From Narthecium ossifragum (Eukaryota; Streptophyta; Magnoliopsida; Dioscoreales; Nartheciaceae): 64,000 nt of DNA. The translations under genes and the position numbers were made by a program. The notes beneath the pieces were generated by a model. It searched no databases. It worked only from the letters and a program-made list of their open reading frames with translations, and was not told where the DNA came from. Location of the stretch: positions 16,782,094 to 16,846,093 of the forward strand of contig OY986967.1 of NCBI GenBank assembly GCA_963920575.1, read 5' to 3'. The number at the start of each line of letters is the position of its first letter. Position 1 is the first letter of the stretch. Shown in pieces: positions 32,140-43,414 of the stretch.

Positions 32140-35100
32140 CATTGTTTTTCCATCAAAAACCTTTCCTGGATTGCACTTGTGGTGATGTTTGGGGAAACAA
32201 TTTTAGTTTTGGTATATAAAAATATTGTGTTTTGGCTATGATTGAATAAGGAGACAATCACAGTTTTGTTTCAAAAACTCATATCTAAAATAATTATAGA
32301 TCAAATCGCTATCAGGTTTCCATCTCAGTTTTTGGTTGTGATTAAACATCACATTTGACCACGGTTTCCCTCTAAAACCGAGATCTAAACCCATTAATAA
32401 CACACAGTTAAATTGATTCCATCTCAGTTTTTAAACCCTTTAATCACACACATTAACCATGATTGAAGCCTATAATACATCTCAGTTTTAAAACGTGATT
32501 GAATGAAACTACTTTCAATCACACCCAAGTAGATCATGGTTTGGAAACCGTGATGGATGTGAATAGATGACATGGAAAAACCGTGATTGTTATAGTTTTT
32601 TCTAGTAGTGATCATTCTAGATTTTGGAAAAGGCAGCCCAAGTCTGGTACGATGCAATATGAGTGTGGTAAGTCAAAGACAATAAAGGTACATCCAAGTC
32701 GATCTACATTTGAGGAGCTAAAGGGAGACATAACAACTATATGTTCATGGACCTTTGGCGCCCAGTTGCACATGTCATACCTTCTACCAGGAAGCATTCC
32801 AAGGTATTATCATCAAATTCACAATGATGAAGACTACAAAGGAATGATTCAGCTTCATGAGATCTACTCAAAGAAGGTTGTGGAATTGTATGTAGAGACT
32901 AGCCAAGCAAGTGATTTATATAGCAGTGCAAGGGCTACAGCTAGTGCCACTGCAGAGGCCATGGTAGATGTCAGTGTGGGTGCTACCTCAGAGGCTAGGG
33001 TAGGTGTTACTTCAGAGGCTACTGCAGAGGCTACTTCAGAGGGTACAGTAGAGGGTACAACAGAGGCGAGTACAGGGGTAATAGTAAATGCTAGTGCACA
33101 AAGTGAAGGAAATGGTAAATCAGTTGGTCAAGTACATGGCACAACTAAGGGCAAGGCTACAGCAGAAGTAAGAGCAGAATGCAGTGCAGAAGGCAAAACT
33201 GGTGCTAAGGCAAAGGCTAAGTCAACGGCTACAGTGACTAAGTTTGCAAGCTTCTTTAGTGACTGTTATGGGTCAGGGGAAGCTTATGTAGATGATTTTC
33301 AAGAAGACTGGGAAGAAGACGTGGACTTTAGGCCCGGGCATCCTAATGCAAACCCATTGACTAAGGATCCAGATGGCACCCAAGATGAGGCAGACTATGT
33401 TCTTGATGATAGTGACTACCACCCATGCAGTGACAGTGAGGAAGATGAAGATGATGTGCATATGTCTGAGGTTAACATTGATTATGTGCCTAAGTATGAA
33501 GGGGTCATGGCCAATGTGGACATGGAAGATCCCAATTGAAATGTGGGTTCTAAGTTCAAAGATGTAGACCAACTCACGCTTGCACTTAGGCAACATTCCA
33601 TCAAGCATAACTATGAGTTCTTTATCAAGAAGAGTGACAAGAGTAGGGTGACTGTCAGATGTAGAGATCTTGACTGCATCTGGAGGATTCATGCATCAAG
33701 ACTTTATGATGGAAAGACATTTGAGGTCAAGACAGTGAGGGGGGATCACACATGTTTTGGCCGCAATACAGCTGGAGGGGAGATGTCCACTTCAGCATGG
33801 ATTTCAAGTAAGATTACCCAGTTGATGGCAGATAATCCAAAGGTGAGACCTAGGGACATAAGGAAGCTCATGTGGGATAAGTATCAACTCAGAGTCTCAT
33901 ACATGAAGTGTTGGACGGGCAAAGAGCTTGCGTATGAACATGTACATGGTAACATAGATGATTCTTTCAATGATGTTCCTAGTTTGAGAGAGGAGCTGCT
34001 TGTGAGAAACCCTGGAAGTGTAATTGAGTATACAGAGGGCCCAGATCATACCTTTAAGAGATTCTTTTGTTGTTTGAAGGCATGCATGGATGGGTTCATT
34101 GCAGGATACATGCTTGTTTTGGGTGTTGACTCAACCCATCTGAAGGGTAGGTATCTGGGTCAGCTAATGGCATCTACAGCTTTGGATGGTAACAATGGGT
34201 TGCTTCCAGTTGCTTTTGCTGTGATTGAGTCTGAGTGTGGGAATGCATGGAGGTGGTTCTTTGAGATGTTGTCAGTAACTATGGATGGTAGGGTTGATGA
34301 CTTGACAGTCATCTCTGATCAAGACAAAGGCATAAAAGAAGCTATGCAAGTGGTCCTACCTAATGCAGAACACAGGATATGTATACACAGGATATGTATG
34401 AGGCACTATTACAAGAATTTTGGGAAGGTGTTTCCAGGAGATACCTTTGAGACTGCTGTGTGGAATGCTGCTAGGGCATTCACAGAACATGAGTTTGTTG
34501 CTGCCATAGCAGAGGTCCTAGGGAACTCAAATGGAGAAGCTGTTGTTGCTCATTTGGGGGCCATTAATAGTACATGGTCAAGGCACACCTTCAAGGATAC
34601 TGGTAAGAATATCTACATATGTAACAACATGTCAGAGTCCTTTAATTTTTGGGTATCAAATGAGAGATTTCTGCCATGTGTTGGGTTGGTGGACATGTTG
34701 AGGAGGAAGGTCATGACAAAAATGGATTTGCGAAGGAGGCTGTCAAGTAGGTGGAATGGAAACTTGGTTCCTAATGCTAGGAAGTATGTAACTGATTTGT
34801 TAAGGAATTTAGGAGGTTACTCAGTAGTTATGGCAAGTGAATCCAGAGCTGAGGTGACATCTCCTTATGATAGGAATGAGGTTGACCTTGAAAATCATAA
34901 ATGCAGTTGTAGAAGATGGCAGCTGTCAGGCATGCCTTGTTTTCATGTTGCAGCAGTAATAGGTCAAGCAAGGAACCCAAATTGGGAAAGTTTTGTCCAC
35001 GAATACTTCAGCTTGGAAAGGTATATATAAGTAACTATACAATATCCATGATTAAATAACCAAACTTTGACCTGCAGCTATATGATGTGATACAGGTACA

Positions 35101-35452
35101 GGGCAGCTTATGAAGGGTTCATTTGTACACTACTAGATAAAGATCAGTGGAAAAAGATTGATCTTGGCAATACCTTGCTTCCACTCCATACAAAGAGGCC
35201 TAGAGGCAAGCCAAAGAAGAAGCGCATCCGAGGAGCAGATGAGAGGACAAAGAGTAAAAGACTACATAGGTGCTCAAGATGCAAGAAGTGGGGCCACCAT
35301 CAGAGCACCTGCAAGGAACCTTTAGTTGGAAGAGTTTAAGAAGATGGTGAAGGGTCTCGAAGTCAGGGGTAAACATTTAGCTTTTGATGGATTTCTTATG
35401 TACCAGTTGAATGAATATGTTAATAAGTTATGGATATGTTAACAATTCATGC

Positions 35453-35937
35453 AGTGGTGCATCTGGGACTAAGACTGGCAATGGAGATGCTGGAGCCAGG
35501 GGTGGTAGAGGTAGAGGGAGAGGTAGAGACAAAGTCGGAGGAAGAGGAAGAGGTGGACCTAGGGGTGGGGTGGATAGTGCTGGTGTGGCCATGGGGAGTT
35601 CTGATGGTAGGGGTGGCAGGGAAAGAGGAAGAGGAAGAGGAAGAGGTGGGAGAAGGCCAACAAATTCTGATGTAGGGCAGATGTACTATAGGTAAGTACT
35701 TAGTATAGTAATTGATAGTTTACTAGTGCTTGTGAGTTTGACAATAAAATCTCAAACTTTGGCTACATAATTGACACAGTCAGCCTGCTATGACCCTTCA
35801 TGGACTGGGGATAGGCCTTTATACACCTGATGACACAGCTCCCCGAGCCACGAGAGTTAAAGCTGCAGTCAAAAGAGGAAGAGGGCAAGGTAGGGGCACA
35901 AGAGGAGGTAAAGGCATGGACACAGGAGCAGGATGAG
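35453..35937 (+). pseudogene. possible 3' exons of the MULE transposase (RGG-rich tail)
   Basis: After an acceptor-like TTCATGCAG near 35453, one frame encodes an Arg-Gly-rich segment (GGRGRGRGRDKVGGRGRGG) up to a donor-like TATAG|GTAAGT at 35690-35696. A later acceptor-like GACACAG near 35780 opens a frame with PAMTLHGLGIGLY and KRGRGQGRGTRGGKGMD, ending at TGA 35935-35937. Such RGG tails are common at the C-terminus of plant MULE transposases. The stop at 35337-35339 separates these exons unless another splice bypasses it. Confidence 0.5.
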
Positions 35938-36637
35938 GCCTGGCTGGAGGCACACAGTAGCTGGCCTAGATTCTGGCAACTATGTATTGACAAGTACTTG
36001 GAATTTTTTGAATCAATACTCTATGTATTGACACAGTTACAGTTATGTATTTGTGTTGGAATAGATATCTGTGTTGTCAGTGGATGGAAATTTGTGTTGG
36101 AACAGTATGGATGGAAATTTATATTGTATTGTCAGTGAAATTTGTATATCAGTTATTTTTATATTTGTCTTCTCTATTTGTGTTTAGAACACAGGTATGT
36201 CAGTTACTTCTATAATTGGAACACAGTCATGTATTTGTGTTATCAACACAACTATTTATTTCGAACTGAATTTGTGTACAGGAGAACTGCATAAGGGTGA
36301 CTACATATAATCTGGAGCAAATTTTGACACAGCCATGTTACAAAATTCTGTCATAGTTACTACAAATTAAAGTATTACAGACTCAAATGAAATACAAGAG
36401 TACAATTTGTAAGATCAAAACTGATTTGATCAGACATATTCAAGGGAAGCCTGGTACATACTCAAATGAAATACATGTATACAATTCCTAAGATCAACAT
36501 TGCTCGAATTGCAAAAATAAATCACGTAGCAAAAGAAACAACTCTGTAGCAGATTTCTCAATTCGTTCCATGATGATCAGTGATGCAGACAAACTTTCTT
36601 CATGCGATCCCATCCTTCTTATTTACAACTTCTCCAA

Positions 36638-37009
36638 TTATTTTACTTGATGCTTGAATACACTTATCTGATCAGAAACATTCAAGACCACAGATGATTG
36701 CTCCGGACCATCAATCCACATGAAATAGCCACATTCCCTGTCATACTTGTTCTGAAACGTAAACAAGCCAAAACTTGCATTATGGAAATTTTGATTAATT
36801 TATCAGATTAAGCTATCAATACAGCCAAAATGTACCTTATAGTTTGGGAAACCATCGAAGCACCTCCCTTTGCTGTGATGTTGTCCATATATACAAATAG
36901 GACATGGCTCTTTGCAACAGCAAAGGATGACCTTGCAATCAAACCCGGATGAAGCTACTGGAGAAGATGGCCCGGATGATGCCCATCTACTATTCTTCCT
37001 CAGGGTCAT
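36638..37009 (-). CDS. small GRF-type zinc-finger protein carried by the MULE
   Basis: On the minus strand exon 1 runs from the ATG at 37009 to 36836 (donor AAG|GTACA) and exon 2 from 36751 (acceptor TTTCAG|AAC) to TAA at 36638-36640, for about 97 residues. The first exon encodes FDCKVILCCCKEPCPICIYG and GRCFDGFPNYK; the second begins NKYDRECGYFMWIDG. The Cys pattern with GRxFxxxPNY and CxYFxWxD matches the GRF zinc finger, a nucleic-acid-binding module seen in small plant proteins often found next to MULE genes. It converges with the transposase gene and both exons are free of stops. A role in transposition is an inference. Confidence 0.6.
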
Positions 37010-37287
37010 GGAGAAGTTGGTCCCAAACCCGACGGATCTTCACCGGAAATGCGAGGCCTTGCATGGATTTTGAGTCGTGGGGGCGATCTAACTTCATGGG
37101 CGAGCTCGATGTCGGCAACAATGGCGTGTTTTGAAACCTAGGGCTTGAAAGAATGTGGCTGTTGAAGGATGCTGGGGTTTAAATGAGAGTTTGTATCACT
37201 GCAACGGTACTCCAGGGGCAAAACTGTATTTTCCCCTACGAACGTTAACGGCGTTGGGAATATTCCCACTGGATTCCACGGCAATTA

Positions 37288-37405
37288 ACCCAAAGGGTAT
37301 TTTTGAGATTATTTGAACTTATCAGGGGTATATATGAAAATATGAAGAATGTAGGGCTAAATACGTATTTTGAAACTTTTTTGAGGGTATATATGTAAAT
37401 AACCC
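37288..37405 (-). repeat. right terminal inverted repeat of the MULE
   Basis: Inverted partner of 26643-26760, about 90% alike by eye, followed directly by the second TSD copy at 37406-37414. Confidence 0.92.
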
Positions 37406-37513
37406 TTTCTTTTAAGATGAATTCCTTGAGAATCCAGATCAGTAGTGGCTTTCCAAATCAGATTTAAATTAGATTAGTTTAAGTATGATCTTAAATGATG
37501 TTAGTGTAATTTG

Positions 37514-38137
37514 TGTTGAGTTTGGCTCGTTTTTGACAAATGATCGATCATTGTAGCCATAAATGATCGATCTTTCTTTGCATTATTCCAGACATAGAGT
37601 CAGTTTTGCAAAAATTGATCATCCTCTATGAAATGATCCATCTTCTTGTTGCAGCCAGAAGTGGCAGAGAGCACGTCGTAAGATGATCGGTCATTCCTCT
37701 ATAAATGATCGATCTTCTTTGGGATGCTGAGATTCTAAGGACGCTTGGGTATAAATGATCGATCTTTCCTCTATAAAATGATCGATCATTTATTTGTAGA
37801 TGAGAAAACTGAGGGCTCAGATCTATTCCAGAATTGGTCTTTTTGGAGGCTATAGATAGATGTTTTGTAACCCTAATTAAAAAAAGGGAAATAAGAGGGT
37901 TTTGGAGAGAGCTTGAGAGCCTTTTGAGAGAGGCTTTTGCCCTACTTTGTACACCTTTATTTTGATTAGTAGTTTGATCTCGCCGTTTCACCCGTGGATA
38001 TAGGCTATTGCCGAACCACGCAAATCTTTGTGTTTTTGGTGTGCTCTCTATTTTTTCTCCCTCTATTCTTTGGTGTGGTTGTTTTGTTTCCTGTTTGTTG
38101 GTGGATTCTTGCATTTGGGGTGCCTTCTGGCGCAATA
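37514..38137 (+). repeat. 5' LTR of the Copia element
   Basis: Starts TGTTGAGTTTGG and ends GCGCAATA (CAATA where the 3' LTR has CAACA). It holds the GATCGATC palindrome array (37540-37800) and a TATA-like CTATAGATAG at about 37851, which is CTATAAATAG in the 3' LTR. Confidence 0.92.
37540..37800. repeat. GATCGATC palindrome array in the Copia 5' LTR
   Basis: Seven or more copies of AAATGATCGATC(A/T)TT in both phases are separated by 30-60 bp and end about 60 bp before the TATA box. The 3' LTR keeps the same array at 42810-43070 with more decayed sites (AATGATCAATATT). Confidence 0.85.
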
Positions 38138-38201
38138 AGTGGTATAAGAGCTCAGGTTCAGATCTGGGCATTGGAATTGATTCACCATCTACATCGAGGA
38201 T

Positions 38202-40321
38202 ATGTCTGAGGATTTGTTATCGAAGTTGACACCGTCAGGGTCGTCGAAATCTGCACCGGCAACCAAACCCATAATTTCCAATACAAAGTTCGAGGTAGAG
38301 AAATTTGATGAAAGTAATAACTTTGGTATGTGGCAGAACGAGGTCTTGGATGTCTTGTTCCAGCAAAAACTAGACATAACATTGGAAGAGAAGCCCGAGG
38401 AGATGTTAGATGAAGATTGGAAGAAAATAAATCGTTTGGCTTGTGGGACTATCAGGCTTTGTTTGGCAAGGGATCAGAAGTATTTTGTAATGATGGAGAC
38501 TTCATCGAAGGAATTATGGAAGAAATTGGAGGACAAGTTTATGACAATAAAACATTGAGAATAAGCTTTATCTGAAGAAGAAGCTCTTCCGTTTCCAATA
38601 CAAATCTGGTACTTCCATGTCTGAACATCTGAATGATTATAGTAAGATACTTGTTGATCTATAAAATTTAGAAGTTGAAATATTAGATGAAGACAAAGCT
38701 CTACTGTTGTTGAATTCATTACCTTATTCGTATGAACACTTGACTACTATTTTACTATATGGGAAAAGTGAGATCAAGTATGAAGATGTTGCTAATGCTT
38801 TGATAAATAATGAGTATCGGAAATTGGACAAACAGGTTCATAGAGATTTAGTATCAAAAGCTTTGATAGTGAGAGGTAGATCAGAGAAGAAGAATTTTGG
38901 TAAGCATGGCAAGCTCGGATCGAAGTCGAGAGCTGCATCGGCTCAAAGGAAAATTCCTGTGAAGGATGAGTGTTCCTATTGTCATAATAAAGGGCATTGG
39001 AAGAAAGGTTGTCCTGTTTTGATGAAGAACAAGGACAAGAAGAATTTGAAACCAAATGTAGCGCACTCAGATGATGAAGATTCAGATATAGCTTTGACTG
39101 GTTCAGCATTGGTTTATGACACTGACGAGTGGATTTTAGATTCGGGATGCAGCTATCATATATGTCCGAATAGGAATTGGTTTTCCAGCTTTGAGGAGTT
39201 GGATGGTGGAGTAGTCTATATGGGCAATGATAACACCTGTATGCCGAAAGGGATAGGTAAAATCCGATTGGAGATGCATGATGGCATAGTCAAAGGGTTA
39301 ACAGAAGTTTGATACGTCCTGGATTTGAAGAAGAATCTCATATCATTGGGTGTTTTGGAATCTAAAGGCTTCACAGTTACAATAAAAGGTGGAGTTCTTA
39401 AGGTCATTTCAGGAGCTCTTGTTGTGATAAAAGGAATTAGAAAGAAGAATTTGTATTTCCTATAGGGAAGCACTATAGTAGGTGGAGCAGCAGTTGTTTC
39501 GCAAAATTTTGAGATAGAAGATGCCATCAGACTATGGCATATGCGATTGGGACATGCAGGAGAAAAAGCCTTGAATGGATTGATGAAGCAAGGTCTCTTA
39601 AAAGGAGCAAAGGTATGCAAACTCAGTTTCTGTGAGCACTGTGTTTTGGGCAAGCAAACTAGAGTAAAGTTTTGCACCGCAGTTCATCAAACTCAAGGTT
39701 TTTTGGATTACATACACACATATGTTTGGGGTCCTACCAAGACAATATGTTTAGGAGGTATGCATTGGTTTGTTTCTTTTGTTGATGATTATTCTAGAAA
39801 AATTTGGGTCTGTCCTATGAAGCATAAGGGTGAAGTGTTAGATATTTTTTTGAAGTGGAAGAAGATGATAGAAACTCAAACTGGCAGAAGAATTAAATGT
39901 AATCGATCAGATAATGATGGAGAGTTCAAATCAGATCCTTTCTTGAAGCTATGTGAGGATGAAGGCATAGTTAGACACTTCACTGTTAGGGAGACACCAC
40001 AACAGAATGGGATATCAGAACGAATGAACCGTACTTTGCTGGAGAAAGTACGGTGTATGTCTAATGCTGGCTTGGGAAAAGAATTTTAAGCTGAGGCGTT
40101 GTCATATGCATGTCATTTCATCAACAGATTACCTGCATCTGCAAATGAGGGAAAAACTTCACTTGAGGTATGGTCTGGATATCATGCTATAGATTATGAT
40201 TCTTTGCATATATTTGGTTGTCCTGCATATTATCATGTCAGGGATATCAAGCTAGATCCTAGAGCCAAGAAAGCAATATTTTTGGGCTTTAAGACTGGCG
40301 TGAAAGGATATAGACTTTGGG
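38202..40321 (+). pseudogene. Copia Gag-protease-integrase polyprotein, broken
   Basis: From the ATG at 38202 the Gag reads KFEVEKFDESNNFGMWQNEV and WKKINRLACGTIRLCL. After a frameshift near 38550 it continues through YEHLTTILLYG to the CCHC knuckle CSYCHNKGHWKKGC (about 38971), the protease site WILDSGCSYHI (about 39131) and the integrase zinc region HMRLGH...CEHCVLGK (39538-39640). In the catalytic core the first Asp of DxWGP is Tyr (TYVWGP); the second Asp (RSDNDGEF) and the Glu (QQNGISERMN) remain. In-frame stops at 38661, 39310, 39462 and 40087 are TAA, TGA, TAG and TAA. The reading ends at 40321 where the inserted DNA starts. Confidence 0.88.
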
Positions 40322-40369
40322 GCCGCGCCGCTGGTAGTTGGAGAGGAGAAGGGGTTACGCGGCCATGGA

Positions 40370-40640
40370 GAGAGTGGACCGATGGAGGGTAAGGGAGATC
40401 GGGCGGTGGGGGGGAGCAGAGAGGCTAGGGAGGAGGAGACGGTGAGACCGTGAGAGGAGTGGAGGAGAGGGTGAGAACGTGAGAGGAGTGGAGGGAGATC
40501 GGGCGGGGGGGGGGAGCAGAGAAGCAAGGGAGGAGGAGAGGGTGAGAGGAGTGGAGGAGAGGGAGATCGGGTGGGGCGGGGGGAGGCTGAGAGGCAAGGG
40601 AGGAGGTGAGGGTGAGAGCCTGAGAGGAGTGGAGGAGAGG
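40370..40640. repeat. GC-rich purine tandem array in the hAT-like fragment
   Basis: A ~45-65 bp unit with GGAGGAGAGGGTGAGA, GTGAGAGGAGTGGAGG and GGGAGATCGGGCGG is repeated about five times. Ser/Pro/Leu-rich ORFs on the minus strand are by-products. Confidence 0.8.
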
Positions 40641-40822
40641 GTAAGGGATAAACGGGTTAAAGGGGTTGACCCGCCGAACCCGCGGGTCAACCCGACCCGA
40701 CCCGTTTATTCGTGGGTCATAAACGGGTCGACCCATTTATGACCCGAACCCGAGTATACCATACCCGAACCCGTTTATTTCAGGTCGGGTCGGGTTCCTG
40801 GGTCAAGACCCGGATTGCCACC

Positions 40823-42119
40823 TGATACGAGCGGTCTACTCATAATCCTCTCGTATCGGGTCTCTACTACTTCAATCGATCAGAATTGGCCCGATCGGAC
40901 TTGATTTGAGTCCAATTGGTTGAATCTGACTAGCTGGATCGGATCTGGCTTGAGCTGGTTCAGATCTGGCTGAGCCTGATAGGATAGGACTTGACTGGGT
41001 CATGTTTGAGTTGATCTGTATCAGGTTGATCTGGTTGGATTGGACTCGATCCGGATTATGTGGCTGAGCTGAATCAGGTGGGGTTGAGTCGGATTGAAGC
41101 TGGCTGAACCGGACCGGATCCAAGGGCTGAGGTTCGCCGACGTAAGGGCGTCGGAGGGGGTCGGGATAACGTTAGGAAGGATCACCTGGCGATGGGGATG
41201 AGATCCAACGGGTTGGATTGGTCGGAGGATGCCTAGATGGACGGGATCTGGTGTAGTCGGCGATGGGTTTAGTGTCGGATCGGCGTCGGGGATGACGGCA
41301 AGGAGCTCGGCTAGGGCTTGGGACGTCGGGAAGTATATGAGAAGGGTCGTGGGGAGACGAGGAAAGGATCTAACGGATCCGATCTTCCAATGGATGGCTA
41401 GAGGCGGCGGATCTGGAAGGGGTCGATGACGGTGAACCTTGGGAAGGACTGGGATACTGCCGGAGAAGATGAACGGGGCGGTGAAGGGGTTGGCCGAGGT
41501 CGTGGGGGCTCGAGGAAGTGGATGGAGGGTTTAGGTGGTGACGGGGGTGGCCAGAGAGGTAGAGGACGGCGGTAAGGTAGGGTTTCGGGCACGGGAGAGA
41601 GGAAGACGATGAACAGTGGTGATGACGTGGCGCTGACATGTAGGAGAGAGAAAGTGGCGTGGAGAGGAAAGATGAACGCGAAGGCGGTGCCGGCTGCGGA
41701 GAAGATGACCGATGGGGAAGAAGGTGGATCAATGATGGATTATCTGGTGGAAACTACATTACCTCTACTCCTATGATATTCTACTCAACTATTCTTACTT
41801 CATCATATTTCTCTTCATCATTCATCATTCATCATGACCTAATACAAATTACTGAGGACTCTTTTATAGAGGCCTTGACAGAGTCTTAATCCAACTAGAA
41901 AACCCCCTTGCTTAATTAGCAAGTAATAAGGCTTTCAAACTCAACTCAACTTACTAACTCAAATGGACTCAATTAAATATAAAAGACTGATGATAAATCC
42001 TAATCAAATACTCTAGTTTGAACTAGGGAAGTCCAAGTCAAACTAGGAAAGAGGCTGAACCAGTTTGGTTCCTCTTCTGGGTTCGGGTCCAGTTGGTCGA
42101 GTCGGATCGACTGGTATCA
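40823..42119. mobile_element. solo LTR nested in the hAT-like fragment
   Basis: It starts TGATACGAGC and ends CTGGTATCA, with the perfect TSD CCACC (40818-40822; 42120-42124). At 1,297 bp it has no domain. Removing it and one CCACC restores the hAT end GATTGCCACCCCTAAG. The segment 40880-41110 is a degenerate array of GATCTGG/GATCGGA words. Confidence 0.85.
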
Positions 42120-42129
42120 CCACCCCTAA

Positions 42130-42665
42130 GGTACATGCATGATCCAGGGAAAAAGCATTCGCAGGCTGTGAAAGGGATTTTACGGTACATCTCAGGTACT
42201 GTAGATGTTGGTTTGAAGTTTGGATGTGATGATCAGCTGGATTGTCATATAGTTGGATATGTTGATTCAGATTATGCTGGAGATTTGGATAAGCGCAGGT
42301 CAACTACAGGGTATATTTTTACTCTTGCTAGAGGGCCAGTGAGTTTTAGGTTGACTTTGCAGTCTACAGTAGCTTTGTCTACTACGGAGGCAGAGTACAT
42401 GGCAGCAACAGAAGCCATTAAAGAGGCTATTTGGTTACATGGATTGATTGAGGACTTGGGAATTTCTCAGCAGCACGTTGTTGTCAACTGTGACAGTCAG
42501 AATACAATACATTTAGCAAAGAACCAAGTTCACCATTCAAGAACGAAGACAATATTCTTCAGAAGATTGGGACTGCACATAATCCTGCAGATATGTTAAC
42601 TAAAGTGGTTACTGGGGTCAAGTTCCAACATTGTTTGGAATTGGCCAAAATTTTGCATGTTTGAA
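42130..42665 (+). pseudogene. Copia RNase H domain and C-terminal tail
   Basis: The frame resumes with RYMHDPGKKHSQAVKGILRY and the RNase H: GYVDSDYAGD (catalytic Asp), STTEAEYMAATEA (catalytic Glu) and NCDSQNTIHLAKN (catalytic Asp). A deletion near 42547 shifts the frame, after which GTAHNPADMLTKVV and a stop (TGA 42662-42664) end the polyprotein as in intact Copia elements. Confidence 0.85.
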
Positions 42666-42784
42666 TACCTTCGGGTTTGGCGTCTTCTGACGTAATTTGC
42701 AGGCGGCTGGCATCTATCTACCCTGAAGTTTGGATATGAAGCGGTTATTCGGTTGATTTTGGAAATCTCACCAAGGAGGAGATT

Positions 42785-43409
42785 TGTTGATTTTGGCTCA
42801 TTTTTGACAAATAATCGATCATTGTAGCCATAAATGATCGATCTTTCTTTGCATTATTCCAGACAGAGAGTTAGTTTTGCAAAGATCGATCATCCTCTAT
42901 GAAATGATCAATCTTCTTGTTGCAGCCAGAAGTGGTAGAGAGCATGTCGTAAGATGATCGATCATTCCTCTATAAATGATCGATCTTCTTCGGGATGCTG
43001 AGATTCTAAGGACGCTCGGGTATAAATGATCAATATTTCCTGTATAAAATGATCATTCATTTATTTGTAGATGAGAAAATCGAGGGCTCAGATCTATTCC
43101 AGAATTGGTCTTTTTGGTGGCTATAAATAGATGTTTTGTAACCTTAATTAAAAAAAGGGAAATAAGAGGGTTTTGGAGAGAGCTTGAGAGCCTTTTGAGA
43201 GAGGCTTTTGCCCGACTTTGTACTCCTTCAAATTGATTAGTAGATTGATCTCGCTATGCCGTCATGGATGTAGGCTATTGCCGAACCACGTAAATATTTA
43301 TGTTTTTGGTGTGCTCTCCCTATTTTCTCTCCCTCTATTCTTTGGTGTGGCTGTTTTCTTTCTTGTTTGTTGGTGGATTCTTGCATTGGGGGTGCCTTCC
43401 GGCGCAACA
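42785..43409 (+). repeat. 3' LTR of the Copia element
   Basis: It matches 37514-38137 with scattered differences and ends GCGCAACA. The purine-rich CAAGGAGGAGATT just before it is the polypurine tract. The TATA box GCTATAAATAG is at about 43119. Confidence 0.92.
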
Positions 43410-43414
43410 ATTTG

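Larger units (their letters stand above)
27699..32610 (+). mobile_element. CACTA (En/Spm-like) element nested in the MULE transposase exon
   Basis: The left end CACTACAAGAAAAAAT and the right end, reversed CACTACTAGAAAAAAC, form ~15-bp TIRs. The TSD ATC is perfect (27696-27698; 32611-32613). Subterminal regions carry repeated AACCGTGATTG/TCTCAGTTTTTAA words on both sides (27790-27950; 32220-32590), the usual transposase-binding repeats. Inside are a GC-rich array, a hAT-end-like segment, a broken TNP2 N-terminal region and a captured host exon. The element cannot make full transposase. Confidence 0.95.
27309..35339 (+). pseudogene. MULE transposase (MuDR-like), interrupted by CACTA and one nonsense codon
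   Basis: Exon 1 (27309-27396) is followed by an intron to 27651. Exon 2 starts at 27652, is split by the CACTA at 27699-32610, and resumes in the same frame at 32614 after loss of one ATC. It runs to 35020, with a 75-bp GT-AG intron (35021-35095) and a last coding part to 35339. Domains: a PB1-like N-terminal domain (about 32614-32910), an Ala/Thr/Glu-rich linker (32930-33240), an acidic stretch, a MuDR/FAR1-type DNA-binding domain (33543-33770, CRDLDCIWRIHASR), the MULE catalytic domain (about 34110-34400, GVDSTHLKGRYLG and VISDQDKGIKEAM), a SWIM zinc finger CSCRRWQLSGMPCFH (about 34910) and a knuckle CSRCKKWGHHQSTC (about 35277). The only stop within exon 2 is TGA at 33537-33539, probably a changed Trp codon. 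Confidence 0.9.
26643..37405 (+). mobile_element. autonomous-type Mutator-like element (MULE), interrupted by a CACTA element
   Basis: Both ends start GGGTTATTTACATATATA and remain alike for about 117 bp in inverted orientation (26643-26760; 37288-37405). The flanking TSD TTTCTTTTA is a perfect 9 bp (26634-26642; 37406-37414), diagnostic of MULEs. Inside are a MuDR-like transposase gene on the plus strand and a GRF zinc-finger gene on the minus strand, convergent. A complete CACTA element sits in the second coding exon. Without it the MULE would be about 5.85 kb. Confidence 0.95.
40322..42129 (-). mobile_element. hAT-like fragment replacing the Copia RT
   Basis: Read on the minus strand from 42129 the end is CTTAGGGGTGG followed, across the solo LTR, by CAATCCGGGTCTTGACCC and many CGGGTCGGGTT/AACGGGTC words. 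This is the subterminal pattern of plant hAT elements and MITEs. A GC-rich purine array (40370-40640) lies further in. The opposite terminus and an 8-bp TSD were not found, and several hundred codons of Copia RT are missing between 40321 and 42130, so insertion came with deletion. Confidence 0.6.
37514..43409 (+). mobile_element. Copia LTR retrotransposon, RT replaced by nested insertions
   Basis: LTRs of 624-625 bp (37514-38137; 42785-43409) and the perfect TSD ATTTG (37509-37513; 43410-43414) bound the element. A primer-binding site near 38140 reads TGGTATAAGAGC, one change from the tRNA-iMet type TGGTATCAGAGC. The gene order gag, protease, integrase, (RT lost), RNase H is that of Copia. 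A hAT-like fragment containing a solo LTR lies at 40322-42129 in place of the RT. Confidence 0.95.

Noticed and set aside
40355..41732. Ser/Pro/Leu-rich ORFs in the hAT-like fragment and solo LTR
   Set aside because: Products of purine-rich repeats and LTR sequence, with no domains.
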